From contig NZ_PVNH01000002.1 of assembly GCF_003001955.1 (NCBI RefSeq), forward strand, positions 1 through 64,000: a DNA stretch of 64,000 nt. The letters are read 5' to 3'. Made by a program: the position numbers and the translations under genes. This DNA is from Prauserella shujinwangii (GTDB lineage Bacteria > Actinomycetota > Actinomycetes > Mycobacteriales > Pseudonocardiaceae). This document shows positions 28,094 through 36,895 of the stretch, piece after piece. Positions within the stretch are counted from its first letter, which is position 1. The number at the start of each line of letters is the position of its first letter. The notes under the pieces are model-generated. The model did not search any database and was not told the DNA's origin. It saw only the letters and a program-made list of their open reading frames with translations.

Positions 28094-28912
28094 CTACTCG
28101 CTCTGGAAGTACGACAGCAGACGCAGGATCTCCAGGTACAGCCACACCAGGGTGACCATCAGGCCGAACGCGACGTACCACGCGAACTTCGCGGGCACGC
28201 CCGCCCGGATCGCCTGGTCGGCCATGTCGAAGTCCAGCAGGAAGCTGAACGCGGCGACGCCGATCACGACGAGGCTGAAGATGATCGCGAGCGTGCCACC
28301 GTCCCGCAGGCCCATGTTGACGCCGAACAGGCTCAGCACCAGGTTGGCGAGCATCAGCACGAGCACGCCGCCCAGCGCGCCGATCATCCACTTCCGGAAC
28401 TTCGGCGTCACCTTCACCGCGCCGGTCTTGTACACGACCAGCATCACGACGAACACGCCCGCGGTGCCGAGGATCGCCTGCAGGGCGATACCCGGGTACA
28501 GCATCTCGAAGACGCCGGTGATCGCGCCGAGGAACACGCCCTCCGCCGCCGCGTAGGCCAGCGTCATCGGAGCGCTCGCGAGCTGCTTGAAGGCGATGAT
28601 CAGGGCCAGCACGAGGCCGACCAGCATGCCGCCGATCATGGCGCCCATGACCGCGCCCATGCTGTCGGCGGCGACCTGCCCCTGAGCCCAGATCGCGGTG
28701 ACGATGCCGACGAGCAGGGTGACGCCCAGGCTCGCGCCGGTCTTGACGACGACGTCGTCCACGGTCATCGGCCGGTCGGCAGCACCAGCGGGGGCCTGCG
28801 GCGGACCGTAGCCGGGTACACCGCCCTGCGGCTGGTTGAAGCCTGCGTAGCCGCCGCCGGCCACGGCCGTCCGCGGCAGATTGCGGAACGCGGGGTTGCT
28901 AGAGGTTCGCAC
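28094..28912 (-). CDS. Bax inhibitor-1 / YccA-family integral membrane protein
   Basis: 272 residues: a polar N-terminal region of ~55 residues (GGYAGFNQPQGGVPGYGPPQ), then seven membrane helices, for example GASLGVTLLVGIVTAIW, AMIGGMLVGLVLALIIAF and GTAGVFVVMLVVYKT, ending in WLYLEILRLLSYFQSE. The last aspartate-containing helix (FSFLLDFDMADQAIRAG) carries the acidic residues thought to form the proton/calcium-sensing centre of the family. Bacterial members conduct or sense cations; the physiological role here is unknown. Monocistronic, with a strong terminator. Confidence 0.88.
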   Translation of the reverse strand: MRTSSNPAFRNLPRTAVAGGGYAGFNQPQGGVPGYGPPQAPAGAADRPMTVDDVVVKTGASLGVTLLVGIVTAIWAQGQVAADSMGAVMGAMIGGMLVGLVLALIIAFKQLASAPMTLAYAAAEGVFLGAITGVFEMLYPGIALQAILGTAGVFVVMLVVYKTGAVKVTPKFRKWMIGALGGVLVLMLANLVLSLFGVNMGLRDGGTLAIIFSLVVIGVAAFSFLLDFDMADQAIRAGVPAKFAWYVAFGLMVTLVWLYLEILRLLSYFQSE

Positions 28913-29243
28913 CTGATCCTCCTGGATCTCCTGGCACTTGCTGTGGGTACAACGACCGCCCGTGCCGGCCGGTTCCCGTCGGTAAAGGCAACTTTACTCA
29001 CATTGATCCACGTGAGCGCACGGCCGCCGCACCGATGGTACGGCGACGTCCACCCGGGGCGGGACACCGTCGCTGCTCACAGCGGGTAGGGGCCGGATCC
29101 ACCCGGTGGCCTATTGCCCTGATCACTCCTTTCGAGACATTCTCACCTCGCGTGTCCGCGTCGTGACCGAACGCGTGTCGGGGATCTCATCGATCGAGTG
29201 CAGCCCGGGCTGCGCGGATGATCCACAGAAGGGGACAGCACCA
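28913..29243. other. Intergenic region between the Bax-inhibitor and surface-protein genes
   Basis: A 331-bp divergent promoter region. It holds the dyad GTAAAG-GCAA-CTTTAC at 28982-28997, facing the Bax-inhibitor gene, a CACGTG at 29010-29015, and GAAGGGG as ribosome binding site for the plus-strand surface-protein gene. I see no additional coding sequence with convincing start and codon bias, and no recognisable RNA gene. Confidence 0.5.
28982..28997. promoter_or_regulatory. Dyad GTAAAG-N4-CTTTAC upstream of the Bax-inhibitor gene
   Basis: A perfect 6+6 inverted repeat in an AT-richer patch 70-85 bp upstream of the minus-strand start codon. It could be an operator or overlap the promoter; no regulator is adjacent. 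Confidence 0.4.
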
Positions 29244-30653
29244 ATGGGGTGGACGACACGGCTGGTCATGGCGGTGCGCCTGCTGACGGTGGGCCTGCTC
29301 GGCGCGCTGTCGCTGGTCGCGCTCGCCCCGGCGGCGGGCGCCGAGGAACGGGAGGGCATCGGTCACCGGACCGAGCCGGGACAGTCCTGGGGCAACCGCT
29401 CGCGGGCCTACGACTGGCTGGGCACCTACGTCGTGCGCGGCGAGCACGTCTTCTGCGTCTCCTTCGCGCTCAAGGCGCCGGATACCGACGAGCGGTACGA
29501 ACCGGGCGACGAGCTGCTGACCAAGTGGGGTGGCAAGCTGCCCGCCGACGTCGCCGCCGACATCTCCTACCTGCTGTTGCGCTACGGCGGCACGAAAAAC
29601 CCGGACGAGGCCGCCGCACTCGCCCACCTGCTGCACTCGTGGACGGCGGCTCCCCGCACCCCCGCCGACCTCGACCCCGCGAAGCCGTACACCGAGATCG
29701 GCTACGACGTGCGGGGCCACCTCGAGAAGCTGCCCGCGGGCGCCCGCGAGGCGGTGCAGCGGCTGCGGGCCGAGGCCGCGGCCAACCGCGGCCCGTGGAC
29801 GGCGGAGGTCACCCCGCCCGAGGCGGAGCAGACGATCGGCACCGCCGCCGACTGGACCTTCACCGTGCGCAACGCGAAGGGCGACGGAGTCCCCGGCGTG
29901 CCCGTCACGATGTCCCTCAGCGACGCTGAGCTCGCCGGGGACCAGCCCGAGACCGTCACCACAGGTGAGGACGGGACGGCGACGCTGCGGGTCGTCCCGA
30001 CCGGTGAACGGCCAGCGGTCACCGGCACGCTGGCGGCGCCCGCCGAGCGGCCGTACGTCCGTTACCCGGTGGAGACCGGCACCCAGCGGGTGGTGTCGAC
30101 CGGCGGCGAGACCGAGCTGACCGCCGAGGGCAGTGTCCCCGCGCGCACCCCACCGGGCGCCGTGCGAGTGGCGAAAGTGGACGCGAAGACCGGTGCCGGT
30201 ATCGCGGGCGTTCCGCTGCGGCTGACGGCGGAGGACGGGGAGTCGCCCGCCACCGGTCAGGACGGGGAGCCGCTCGTCGGTGCGGACGGCAAGCCGGTGG
30301 TCGTCACCACCGAGGGAGCCGACGGCACGGTGCTGGTCGAGGACCTGGCCACCCCGCAACGGGTCTGCCTCGTCGAGGTCAGCCCGCCGAGCGGCTACGA
30401 CGACGGCTTCGATCCCCGCGACCCGCCGTCGGTGTGCGGCGACCTCGAACCCGGCGAGACCCTCGCGCTGGAACTGGCGAACGCGCCGAACGCCGTGCCG
30501 AGGACCATCCCCGCGGGCGAGCAGACGGCGGTCGCCAAGGGAGCCACGACGTGGACCGCGCCGGTCGGCGCGCTGGCCGGTATGGGCGTGCTCGCGCTGA
30601 CGGTGTCGCTGCTGGTCGGCTGGACCGCGCGCAGGCGGCTCGGACGGCGGTGA
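29244..30653 (+). CDS. Cell-surface protein with thioester-like N-terminal domain and SpaA/prealbumin-like domain
   Basis: 469 residues: signal peptide (MAVRLLTVGLLGALSLVALAPAAGA); residues ~28-150 resemble the thioester adhesin domain, including VFCVSF for the reactive Cys, but the partner region (DEAAALAHLLHSW) lacks the usual Gln; ~180-280 an Ig-like domain; ~300-415 a SpaA/Cna-B-like domain (VRVAKVDAKTGAGIAGVPLRL ... CLVEVSPPSGY) that could hold an isopeptide and a Cys-Cys bond; then a membrane helix and a basic tail. No LPxTG or LAxTG motif is visible before the helix. It is followed with a 1-bp overlap by a sortase gene, so it is the natural substrate candidate. Confidence 0.72.
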   Translation: MGWTTRLVMAVRLLTVGLLGALSLVALAPAAGAEEREGIGHRTEPGQSWGNRSRAYDWLGTYVVRGEHVFCVSFALKAPDTDERYEPGDELLTKWGGKLPADVAADISYLLLRYGGTKNPDEAAALAHLLHSWTAAPRTPADLDPAKPYTEIGYDVRGHLEKLPAGAREAVQRLRAEAAANRGPWTAEVTPPEAEQTIGTAADWTFTVRNAKGDGVPGVPVTMSLSDAELAGDQPETVTTGEDGTATLRVVPTGERPAVTGTLAAPAERPYVRYPVETGTQRVVSTGGETELTAEGSVPARTPPGAVRVAKVDAKTGAGIAGVPLRLTAEDGESPATGQDGEPLVGADGKPVVVTTEGADGTVLVEDLATPQRVCLVEVSPPSGYDDGFDPRDPPSVCGDLEPGETLALELANAPNAVPRTIPAGEQTAVAKGATTWTAPVGALAGMGVLALTVSLLVGWTARRRLGRR

Positions 30654-31435
30654 TGACGAAGACGGGCCGCGGCCCGCGCGGTGACGTGCGGGCCTATCTG
30701 CTGGGCGCGGGCGGGCTGCTCGCCGTCGAGGCGGTGGTGGCCGGGATCCTGCTGCTGCCGCCCACGGTCGCGGTCGCGGGCAGTGCCGCACCCGCGCCCG
30801 CCGCCGCGGACTCCGGTCCGGCACCGGCCGCTCCCTCCGCCTCACCCACGGCCACCCGGCCACCGGCCGATCGCCCCGCCGACGCCCCGGGAAAGGCCGC
30901 GCCGGAGCCGTCCCGCGCCCCGGACCCGACCCGCGACACCGGGGACACCGGAAACGACAGGGACACCGGGGACACCGGGGACACCGCGCCCGCGGGGCAG
31001 CGGCCCGGCACCATCCGGCTGCCCGGCGGGGGCACCGCCGGACTCGTGCGCGAGGAGGTCGGTGCGGACGCCGTGCTGCCGGTGCCGGAGAACCTCGGGG
31101 AGGCGACCTGGTGGGGCGCGGGACTCGGTGCGCCGAGCGGAGCCAGCGTGTTCGCCGGGCACGTCGACTGGAACGGGCGGACCGGGCCGTTCGCGGAACT
31201 GTGGCGGATCGAGATCGGCGAACGGGTGACGGTGCGGGACGACGCGGGCAGGGCGTGGCACTACGCCGTGTCCCGCATCGTCACGCTCGGCAAGAACGAG
31301 CTGCCTGCCCGCGCCGACGAGCTGTTCGGCCAGGCGGGACCGCACCGGATCGTGCTGGTGACGTGCGGTGGCCGCTGGCTCGGCGGCACCACGGGATACG
31401 CGGAGAACCGGGTGGTCATCGCGGAGCCGATGTGA
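30653..31435 (+). CDS. Class E/F-type sortase
   Basis: 260 residues: an N-terminal membrane anchor (AYLLGAGGLLAVEAVVAGILLL), a ~70-residue Pro/Ala/Asp/Thr linker with DTGDTG repeats, then the sortase beta-barrel. Catalytic His170 (FAGHVDWNG), Cys238 (VTCGG) and Arg253 (AENRVVI) are all present, typical of the short actinobacterial sortases. It should cleave a sorting motif and attach the substrate to the peptidoglycan precursor. Its ATG overlaps the stop of the surface-protein gene (TGATG), so the pair is translationally coupled. The specificity cannot be read. Confidence 0.87.
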   Translation: MTKTGRGPRGDVRAYLLGAGGLLAVEAVVAGILLLPPTVAVAGSAAPAPAAADSGPAPAAPSASPTATRPPADRPADAPGKAAPEPSRAPDPTRDTGDTGNDRDTGDTGDTAPAGQRPGTIRLPGGGTAGLVREEVGADAVLPVPENLGEATWWGAGLGAPSGASVFAGHVDWNGRTGPFAELWRIEIGERVTVRDDAGRAWHYAVSRIVTLGKNELPARADELFGQAGPHRIVLVTCGGRWLGGTTGYAENRVVIAEPM

Positions 31436-31439
31436 CCCG

Positions 31440-31485
31440 CTCGTGAGTGAGAAACGTGGTTCTAACCATGTTTCTCACTCACGAG
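31440..31485. repeat. Palindromic intergenic element, copy C
   Basis: The most perfect copy: 21-base arms (CTCGTGAGTGAGAAACGTGGT at 31440-31460 and its complement at 31465-31485), a four-base loop and one G-T wobble. It follows the sortase stop and precedes the co-directional reductase gene by 19 bp, so it probably terminates the surface-protein operon. Confidence 0.75.
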
Positions 31486-31504
31486 GCAAGGCAGAATCAT
31501 CCCC

Positions 31505-33499
31505 ATGCCCAGCTACCTCGTGACCGGCGCGACCGGACTGATCGGACGCCACTTCACCCGGCTGTTGCTCGCCCGCGAGGACACGGAGCGCGTCACCCTG
31601 CTCGTCCGCGAGCGGTCCCGCGACCGGCTCGCCACGCTGGTGCAGGACTGGCCGCATCCGGAGAAGGTCACGCTGGTGTCCGGCGACCTGGCCGAGGAGC
31701 ACGCGGGCCTCGACACGACCACCCGCGACGGCCTGCGCGGGCACGCCGAGCACGTCGTGCACCTCGCCGCGCTGTACGACCTGACCGCCGACGACGAGGC
31801 CAGCTTCCGGGCGAACGTCGAGGGGACCCGGCACGTCATCGAGCTCGCCGCCCAGCTCGGTGCGCGGTGCCTGCACCACGTGTCCTCGGTCGCGGTGGCC
31901 GGTGACTACGCGGGCGTGTTCACCGAGGACATGTTCGACGCGGGCCAGCGGCTGGTGACCCCGTACCACCGCACCAAGTTCGAGGCCGAGCGGCTGGTGC
32001 GGGAACAGCAGGACGTGCCGTGGCGGGTGTACCGGCCCGCCGTCGTCGTCGGACACTCCGAGACCGGCGAGATGGACAAGATCGACGGGCCCTACTACCT
32101 GTTCAACGCCATCAGCAGGCTCACCGGTGTGCCGAACGTGCCGCTCGCCGGACCGGACATCGGGGACACCAACATCGTCCCGGTGGACTACGTGGCGAAG
32201 GCGCTGCTGGAGCTCGTCACCAAGGACGGTCTCGACGGCCGCGCGTTCCACCTGGTCAACCCGGAGCCGCAGCCGGTGGCCGCCGTCTACAACGCCTTCG
32301 CGAAGGCCGCCGGGGCACCGACCGTCGACCTCGAGTTCGGCGAGGGCATCTCGAAGAACCTCGTGCGCCTCGCGCGGCTGAGCGAGCACCTGCCCGGCGT
32401 GACCATCGCCAGGGACGCGGTGCTCGAACGGCTCGGCATCCCACCCGTGCTGCTGGAGACGCTGACCTTCCCCGCGGTCTTCGCGTCCGCGGACACCCGG
32501 CGGGAGCTGGCCGGGTCCGGGGTGGACGTCCCGCCGCTGGAGCGCTACGCCCCCGTGCTGTGGCGGTACTGGCGCGAGCACCTCGATCCGTTCCGGGCCC
32601 GCGAGCCCGGGCCGAGGGGCGAGCTGGACGGCCGCCGGGTGGTGATCACCGGCGCCTCGTCGGGCATCGGCAGGGCCACCGCGCTGCGGGTGGCCGCCGA
32701 GGGTGCGGTGCCGCTGCTGGTCGCCCGGCGCAGGCACGAGCTGGAGGAGGTGCGCGACGAGATCGTCGCCGCGGGCGGGCAGGCCTCGGTCTACCCGGCC
32801 GACCTCACCGACGAGGAGTCGGTGCGCAAGGTCGTCGACGCGATGCTCGCCGACCACGGCCGCGTCGACATGCTCGTGAACAACGCGGGCCGGTCGATCC
32901 GCCGCTCGGTCACGCTGTCCTACGACCGCTTCCACGACTTCGAGCGGGCGATGGCCATCAACTACTTCGGCGCGGTGCGGCTGATCCTCGCGCTGTTGCC
33001 GCACATGATCGAGCGCAAGTACGGGCACATCGTCAACGTCTCGTCGATCGGCGTGCAGGGCATCGCGCCCCGGTTCTCCGCGTACGTCGCGTCGAAGGCC
33101 GCGCTGGACTACTTCAGCAAGATCGTGGCGACGGAGACCCACGGCCACGGCATCTCGTTCACCACCATCCACATGCCACTGGTCCGGACCCCCATGATCC
33201 GCCCGACCAAGATCTACGACGCGTTCCCGACGAAGTCGCCCGAACAGGCGGCGGACATGGTGGTGCGCGCGCTGAAGAAGAAGCCGAAGCACATCGGGAC
33301 CCCCGAGGGCTATCTCATCCAGGCCGCGTACGCGCTGGCGCCCGACCTCGTCGACGCGATCGCGTACCAGGGCTACCGGGTCTTCCCCGACTCCACGGCG
33401 GCGGGTGGCACCGGCGAGCTGCGGATCGGCAAGGGCGACCGGCACCTGTCAAAGGCCGCGGCCGCGCTGGTGAAACTGACCAGGGGCTTCCACTGGTGA
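31505..33499 (+). CDS. Two-domain short-chain reductase (fatty acyl-CoA reductase-like)
   Basis: 664 residues made of two Rossmann enzymes in tandem. Residues 1-~370 are an extended SDR of the male-sterility/acyl reductase type (TGATGLIG at 7-14, YHRTK as YxxxK). Residues ~375-640 are a classical SDR (ITGASSGIGRA, VNNAGRSIRR, catalytic YVASK near 526). The fusion matches the mycobacterial AcrA-type proteins linked to reduction of acyl-CoA to aldehyde or alcohol. A role in wax ester or lipid metabolism is likely; cofactor NADPH is inferred. Starts 19 bp after a terminator-like element, so it has its own promoter. Confidence 0.87.
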   Translation: MPSYLVTGATGLIGRHFTRLLLAREDTERVTLLVRERSRDRLATLVQDWPHPEKVTLVSGDLAEEHAGLDTTTRDGLRGHAEHVVHLAALYDLTADDEASFRANVEGTRHVIELAAQLGARCLHHVSSVAVAGDYAGVFTEDMFDAGQRLVTPYHRTKFEAERLVREQQDVPWRVYRPAVVVGHSETGEMDKIDGPYYLFNAISRLTGVPNVPLAGPDIGDTNIVPVDYVAKALLELVTKDGLDGRAFHLVNPEPQPVAAVYNAFAKAAGAPTVDLEFGEGISKNLVRLARLSEHLPGVTIARDAVLERLGIPPVLLETLTFPAVFASADTRRELAGSGVDVPPLERYAPVLWRYWREHLDPFRAREPGPRGELDGRRVVITGASSGIGRATALRVAAEGAVPLLVARRRHELEEVRDEIVAAGGQASVYPADLTDEESVRKVVDAMLADHGRVDMLVNNAGRSIRRSVTLSYDRFHDFERAMAINYFGAVRLILALLPHMIERKYGHIVNVSSIGVQGIAPRFSAYVASKAALDYFSKIVATETHGHGISFTTIHMPLVRTPMIRPTKIYDAFPTKSPEQAADMVVRALKKKPKHIGTPEGYLIQAAYALAPDLVDAIAYQGYRVFPDSTAAGGTGELRIGKGDRHLSKAAAALVKLTRGFHW

Positions 33500-33560
33500 G
33501 AACCGCCGGAACCGGGTGACCTGGCGGCGATGACGGACGGTGCGCGGGTACGGTCGGAGC

Positions 33561-34469
33561 ATGGCTTCGGGAGACGACGCACTGCTGCCGCTGCGCACGG
33601 AGTTCAGCCAGGCCTGGCACGGGTTCGACCGCAACCAGGTGCTGCAGTACCTGGATCACGTCGAGGCCCAGCTGCGGCGGCTCATGTCCGATCGGGACTC
33701 CGCGACGGCACACGCGAACACGCTCGCGCGGGAACTGGAGAACGCCAGGCGGGAGATCGGGCGGCTGAACAACCGCGTCGAGGAGCTGAAGAAGCCGCCC
33801 GAGCGCATCGAGGACCTCGACGAGCGGATGCAGCGCACCGTCCAGCTCGCCAACGCCAGGGCCGAGGAGATCGTCGCCAGGGCGCAGGAGGCCGCCGAGA
33901 AGCACTGGGCGGAGAGCAGCACGGTGTCCGACAAGCTGCACGAGCGGTACATGAAGCTGCTCGAGACGCTGGACGGCCACGCCGACGCGCTGCAGCGCGA
34001 GCACGAGGACGCGCTGGCGGCGACCAAGGCCGAGGTGGAGAAGATGACCACCGACGCCGTGCGCAGGCGGGAGCGGCTCGACGCGGAGGCGGAGCACCGC
34101 AGGCGGCAGATCGAGCGCGAGTTCGAAGCCAGGATGACCGCCGAGCGCAACGCGCTGGACAAGTACATCGCCGACCAGAAGACGGCGAGCAAGAACCAGG
34201 CGGAACGGCGCATCGCGGAGGCCACCACCGAGGCGAAGCGGCTCGTCGACGAGGCCAACGCCACGGCGCGCCGGATCATCGAGGAGGCCCGCGCGGACGC
34301 CGAGCGGCGCACCACCGAGGCCAACGAGACCGTCCAGCGCCTGACCCGCATCCGCGAGGAGGCCAGGGCGCGGCTCAAGGAGGCCGACGCGGTGCTCAAG
34401 CAGGGCGAGTCCGCACTCGTGCCGGTCGAGGACGAGGACGCGGAGCTGGCGGACGTCCCGGCGTCATGA
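33561..34469 (+). CDS. DivIVA-like coiled-coil protein
   Basis: 302 residues. The N-terminus (LRTEFSQAWHGFDRNQVLQYLDHVEAQLRRLMSDRD) has the DivIVA-domain signature for membrane curvature binding. Nearly all the rest, to ~290, is a continuous heptad-rich coiled coil full of Glu, Arg and Ala, ending in an acidic tail. Related actinobacterial proteins organise polar growth or the cell wall. This is not the canonical wag31/divIVA, which lies in the division cluster. The ATG at 33561 leaves the domain intact. Its TGA stop lies at the left end of palindromic element D. Confidence 0.8.
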   Translation: MASGDDALLPLRTEFSQAWHGFDRNQVLQYLDHVEAQLRRLMSDRDSATAHANTLARELENARREIGRLNNRVEELKKPPERIEDLDERMQRTVQLANARAEEIVARAQEAAEKHWAESSTVSDKLHERYMKLLETLDGHADALQREHEDALAATKAEVEKMTTDAVRRRERLDAEAEHRRRQIEREFEARMTAERNALDKYIADQKTASKNQAERRIAEATTEAKRLVDEANATARRIIEEARADAERRTTEANETVQRLTRIREEARARLKEADAVLKQGESALVPVEDEDAELADVPAS

Positions 34470-34505
34470 GTTGAGGAACGTGGTGCGAACGACGTTCCTC
34501 ACTCA
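34466..34505. repeat. Palindromic intergenic element, copy D
   Basis: GAGGAACGT (34473-34481) and ACGTTCCTC (34492-34500) form the stem around GGTGCGAACG. Both convergent genes end inside the element: TGA at 34467-34469 for the coiled-coil gene and TCA (TGA on the minus strand) at 34499-34501 for the amidase gene. Confidence 0.7.
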
Positions 34506-35818
34506 CCGGCGGTGAGCCGCTCCAGGGTGGCGGCCAGCCCGAGCAGCGTCGGCTCGCCCCCCGGCGGGGCGACGAGCTGCACGCCGATCGGCAGGCCGTC
34601 CGGGAAGCGTCCGAACGGCACGGAGATCGCCGGGAATCCGGCGAGGTTCCACATTCCGGCGAATCCGGCAAGGCTGACCGACGGGGCCGCGTTGGCCGCC
34701 CACGGCGACTCGTGCCAGCTGCGGGCCTTCGGCGGGCGGGTGGCCAGTGTGGGTGTCACCAGCACGTCGTGGGTGGCGAAGAAGCTCTCCGCCCGGCGTG
34801 TCCACTCCTCGGCGGTGCTCTCCCGCACCAGGCCCCGCCTGCGGACCGCCGCACCGAGCCGCAGGTGCGTCCGGGTCCGCCGCTGCAGCTTCGTCCGGTC
34901 GAACCCGTCGGCCTCGGCCTGCTCGGCCGGACCGGCGACCCACCGGGCCAGCAGCGCGAGCGGCATGGTGCCGTAGTCCGGCGTCGCCGGACCGACCCGG
35001 TGCCCGGCTCCGCCGAGCAGCTCCGCGGCCCGTTCGGCGGCTGCCTTGAGCCTCCTGGGCACCGGTGCCCTGGTCAGCGGGACCTGGGTCGACACCGCGA
35101 CCCGCAGCGAGGCCGGTTCGCGCACGTCCGCCAGCTCGGGCCGTTCGGCGAGCACCGCGAGCAGCAGCGCGGTGTCCCCGGCCGTCGTGCCGAAGGCGCC
35201 GTGGGCCGACATCCCGTACCAGTGCCGCTCCGCCGGGTCGGTCACCACGCCGCGGCCCGGTTTGATCCCCACCAGCCCGCACATCGCGGCGGGCAGGCGG
35301 ACGGACCCGAGCCCGTCGGTGCCGTGCGCCAGCGGCACCAGCCCCGCGGCCACAGCCGCCGCGCTGCCGCCCGACGAGCCGCCCGCGACGTACGACGGCT
35401 GCCTCGGGTTGCGGGTCACCACACCGGGCACGTCGGTCATCGGCCACACGCACAGCTCCGGCACGTGGGTGATCCCGACGATCACGGCGCCTGCCGCACG
35501 CAACCGCCGGACGACGTCGTGGTCCGCCGTGGCGGGCCGCGGATCGGAGCCGCGTGAGCCCCATGCGACCCGTTCGCCCTCGACCTCCACGACGTCCTTC
35601 ACCGCGACGGGCACGCCCGCGAGTGGCAACCGCGCGAGGTCGGGCCGGTCGCGCAGGCGTTCCGCCTCGGACAGTGCCTCCCGGGACCGGACCCTGCGGA
35701 ACGCTCCGACGATCCCGTCCGCCGCCTCGATCCGGGTGAGCGCCTCCTCGGTGGGCTCGGCCGGGTCGATCTCACCGCGCCGGACGGCCCCGGCGATCTC
35801 CGTCGCTGTGCGTGTCAT
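34499..35818 (-). CDS. Amidase signature-family amidohydrolase
   Basis: 439 residues. The catalytic triad is visible: Lys in PVAVKDVVEV, cis-Ser in AGGSSGGSAAAVAAG, and nucleophile Ser in HGTDGLGSVRLPAAMCG, where the usual DGGGS has a Leu. Amidase signature proteins hydrolyse carboxamides, and this length and layout fit general amidases rather than the GatA subunit, since no gatC or gatB is nearby. Substrate is unknown. The stop codon lies inside palindromic element D. Divergent from a MarR gene. Confidence 0.88.
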   Translation of the reverse strand: MTRTATEIAGAVRRGEIDPAEPTEEALTRIEAADGIVGAFRRVRSREALSEAERLRDRPDLARLPLAGVPVAVKDVVEVEGERVAWGSRGSDPRPATADHDVVRRLRAAGAVIVGITHVPELCVWPMTDVPGVVTRNPRQPSYVAGGSSGGSAAAVAAGLVPLAHGTDGLGSVRLPAAMCGLVGIKPGRGVVTDPAERHWYGMSAHGAFGTTAGDTALLLAVLAERPELADVREPASLRVAVSTQVPLTRAPVPRRLKAAAERAAELLGGAGHRVGPATPDYGTMPLALLARWVAGPAEQAEADGFDRTKLQRRTRTHLRLGAAVRRRGLVRESTAEEWTRRAESFFATHDVLVTPTLATRPPKARSWHESPWAANAAPSVSLAGFAGMWNLAGFPAISVPFGRFPDGLPIGVQLVAPPGGEPTLLGLAATLERLTAGE

Positions 35819-35899
35819 CACCCCGGACTCTAGCTGCCGGGGGCGCCGGGTCCGATATCGTTCGCCCGAACGCAGGTGAGCTCCGGACGGATCCGCGCG

Positions 35900-36367
35900 A
35901 TGACGATTTCGAACAGCGACAGCGCACCGGCGGCGGCACTCGCGCGACTGAGTGAGCCACTGATCGAGTTGTGCACCGCGAGCGCGGCGACCGTGCTGCC
36001 CCGGATCTCGCCGCGGCAGCTGCACGTCCTGCTCACCGTTCTGGCGGAGGAACCCATCACGCTCGGCACCCTCGGCAGGCGGCTCGGCGCGAGCCCGTCG
36101 GCCACCAGCCGCAGGTGCGACCGGCTCCAGGCCGCGGGCCTGCTCACCCGGACCGGCGGCCCGGCCGACCGGCGTACCGTGTTCGTGGGTGTCACCGCTG
36201 AGGGCAGGCTGCTGCTGCACCGGATCCGCGAGAAGCGGCACCGCGATCTGCGGCGGGTGCTCGACCGGATGGACGACGACCGGCAGCACGCGCTGCTGCG
36301 TGGCCTGCTGGCGTTCTCGGCCGCGGCGGTCGCGCCCTCCGGTGCCGGCGGAGAGAAACCGGCGTAG
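35900..36367 (+). CDS. MarR-family regulator, first of a tandem pair
   Basis: 155 residues with a MarR winged helix: LGRRLGASPSATSRRCDRLQAAGLLTRTGGPADRRTVFVGVTAEG contains the recognition helix and the DRR wing, flanked by dimerisation helices. The ATG at 35900 is favoured, but a GTG at 35876 is possible. It is divergent from the amidase gene and followed 49 bp later by a second MarR gene of similar length. The two share SPSATSR/LPSSTSR recognition helices, suggesting duplication. Ligand and targets are unknown. Confidence 0.85.
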   Translation: MTISNSDSAPAAALARLSEPLIELCTASAATVLPRISPRQLHVLLTVLAEEPITLGTLGRRLGASPSATSRRCDRLQAAGLLTRTGGPADRRTVFVGVTAEGRLLLHRIREKRHRDLRRVLDRMDDDRQHALLRGLLAFSAAAVAPSGAGGEKPA

Positions 36368-36416
36368 CGTCAGCGGAAACGGCCGGGCGGCAGGCTGGGC
36401 AGTACCTGGAGGACCG

Positions 36417-36875
36417 ATGCAGGCGCGCCCTGGGGACGAGGCCGCGCGGGACCGCATGGCCAGGGAGATCGGCGTCGCCGCGGAGGCCGTCGTGCTCGCC
36501 TGGACGCGCGCCGCCGAGTCGGCACCCGCGACGGTGTCCGCGCCCCAGCTCAAGGCACTGCTGGCGATCGATCACCACGGCCCGGTGAACCTGGTCCGGC
36601 TTTCCGACCGCCTCGGCGCGCTGCCGTCGTCGACCAGCCGCCTGTGCGACCGGCTCGAGGTGAACGGTCTCGTCACCCGCGAGGCGGGCGCCACCGACCG
36701 GCGCGAGGTGACGATCACGCTGACCGCCCGCGGCCGTGCGGTGCTCGAACAGGTCCGGCAGGCCCGCCAGGCCCACTTCTCCCGGATCCTGGCGGGAATG
36801 ACCCCCGCGGAACGCGCGGAGCTGCTGGCCGGCCTGCGCCGGTTCGCGCAGCTCGCGCCGCCGCCGGAGGACTGA
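36417..36875 (+). CDS. MarR-family regulator, second of a tandem pair
   Basis: 152 residues; MarR winged helix LSDRLGALPSSTSRLCDRLEVNGLVTREAGATDRREVTITLTARG with the DRR wing. GGAGG precedes the ATG. It is convergent with the GAF-SpoIIE phosphatase gene (20-bp gap). Similarity to the preceding MarR protein suggests paralogy, and heterodimers are conceivable. It may regulate the nearby stress module, but nothing in the sequence proves this. Confidence 0.85.
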   Translation: MQARPGDEAARDRMAREIGVAAEAVVLAWTRAAESAPATVSAPQLKALLAIDHHGPVNLVRLSDRLGALPSSTSRLCDRLEVNGLVTREAGATDRREVTITLTARGRAVLEQVRQARQAHFSRILAGMTPAERAELLAGLRRFAQLAPPPED

Positions 36876-36895
36876 GCGGGTTCCCGGGGAAGCGC

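Noticed and set aside
34499-35818. GatA subunit of the tRNA amidotransferase
   Set aside because: No gatB or gatC is adjacent, and the altered DGLGS motif and length suit a general amidase better.
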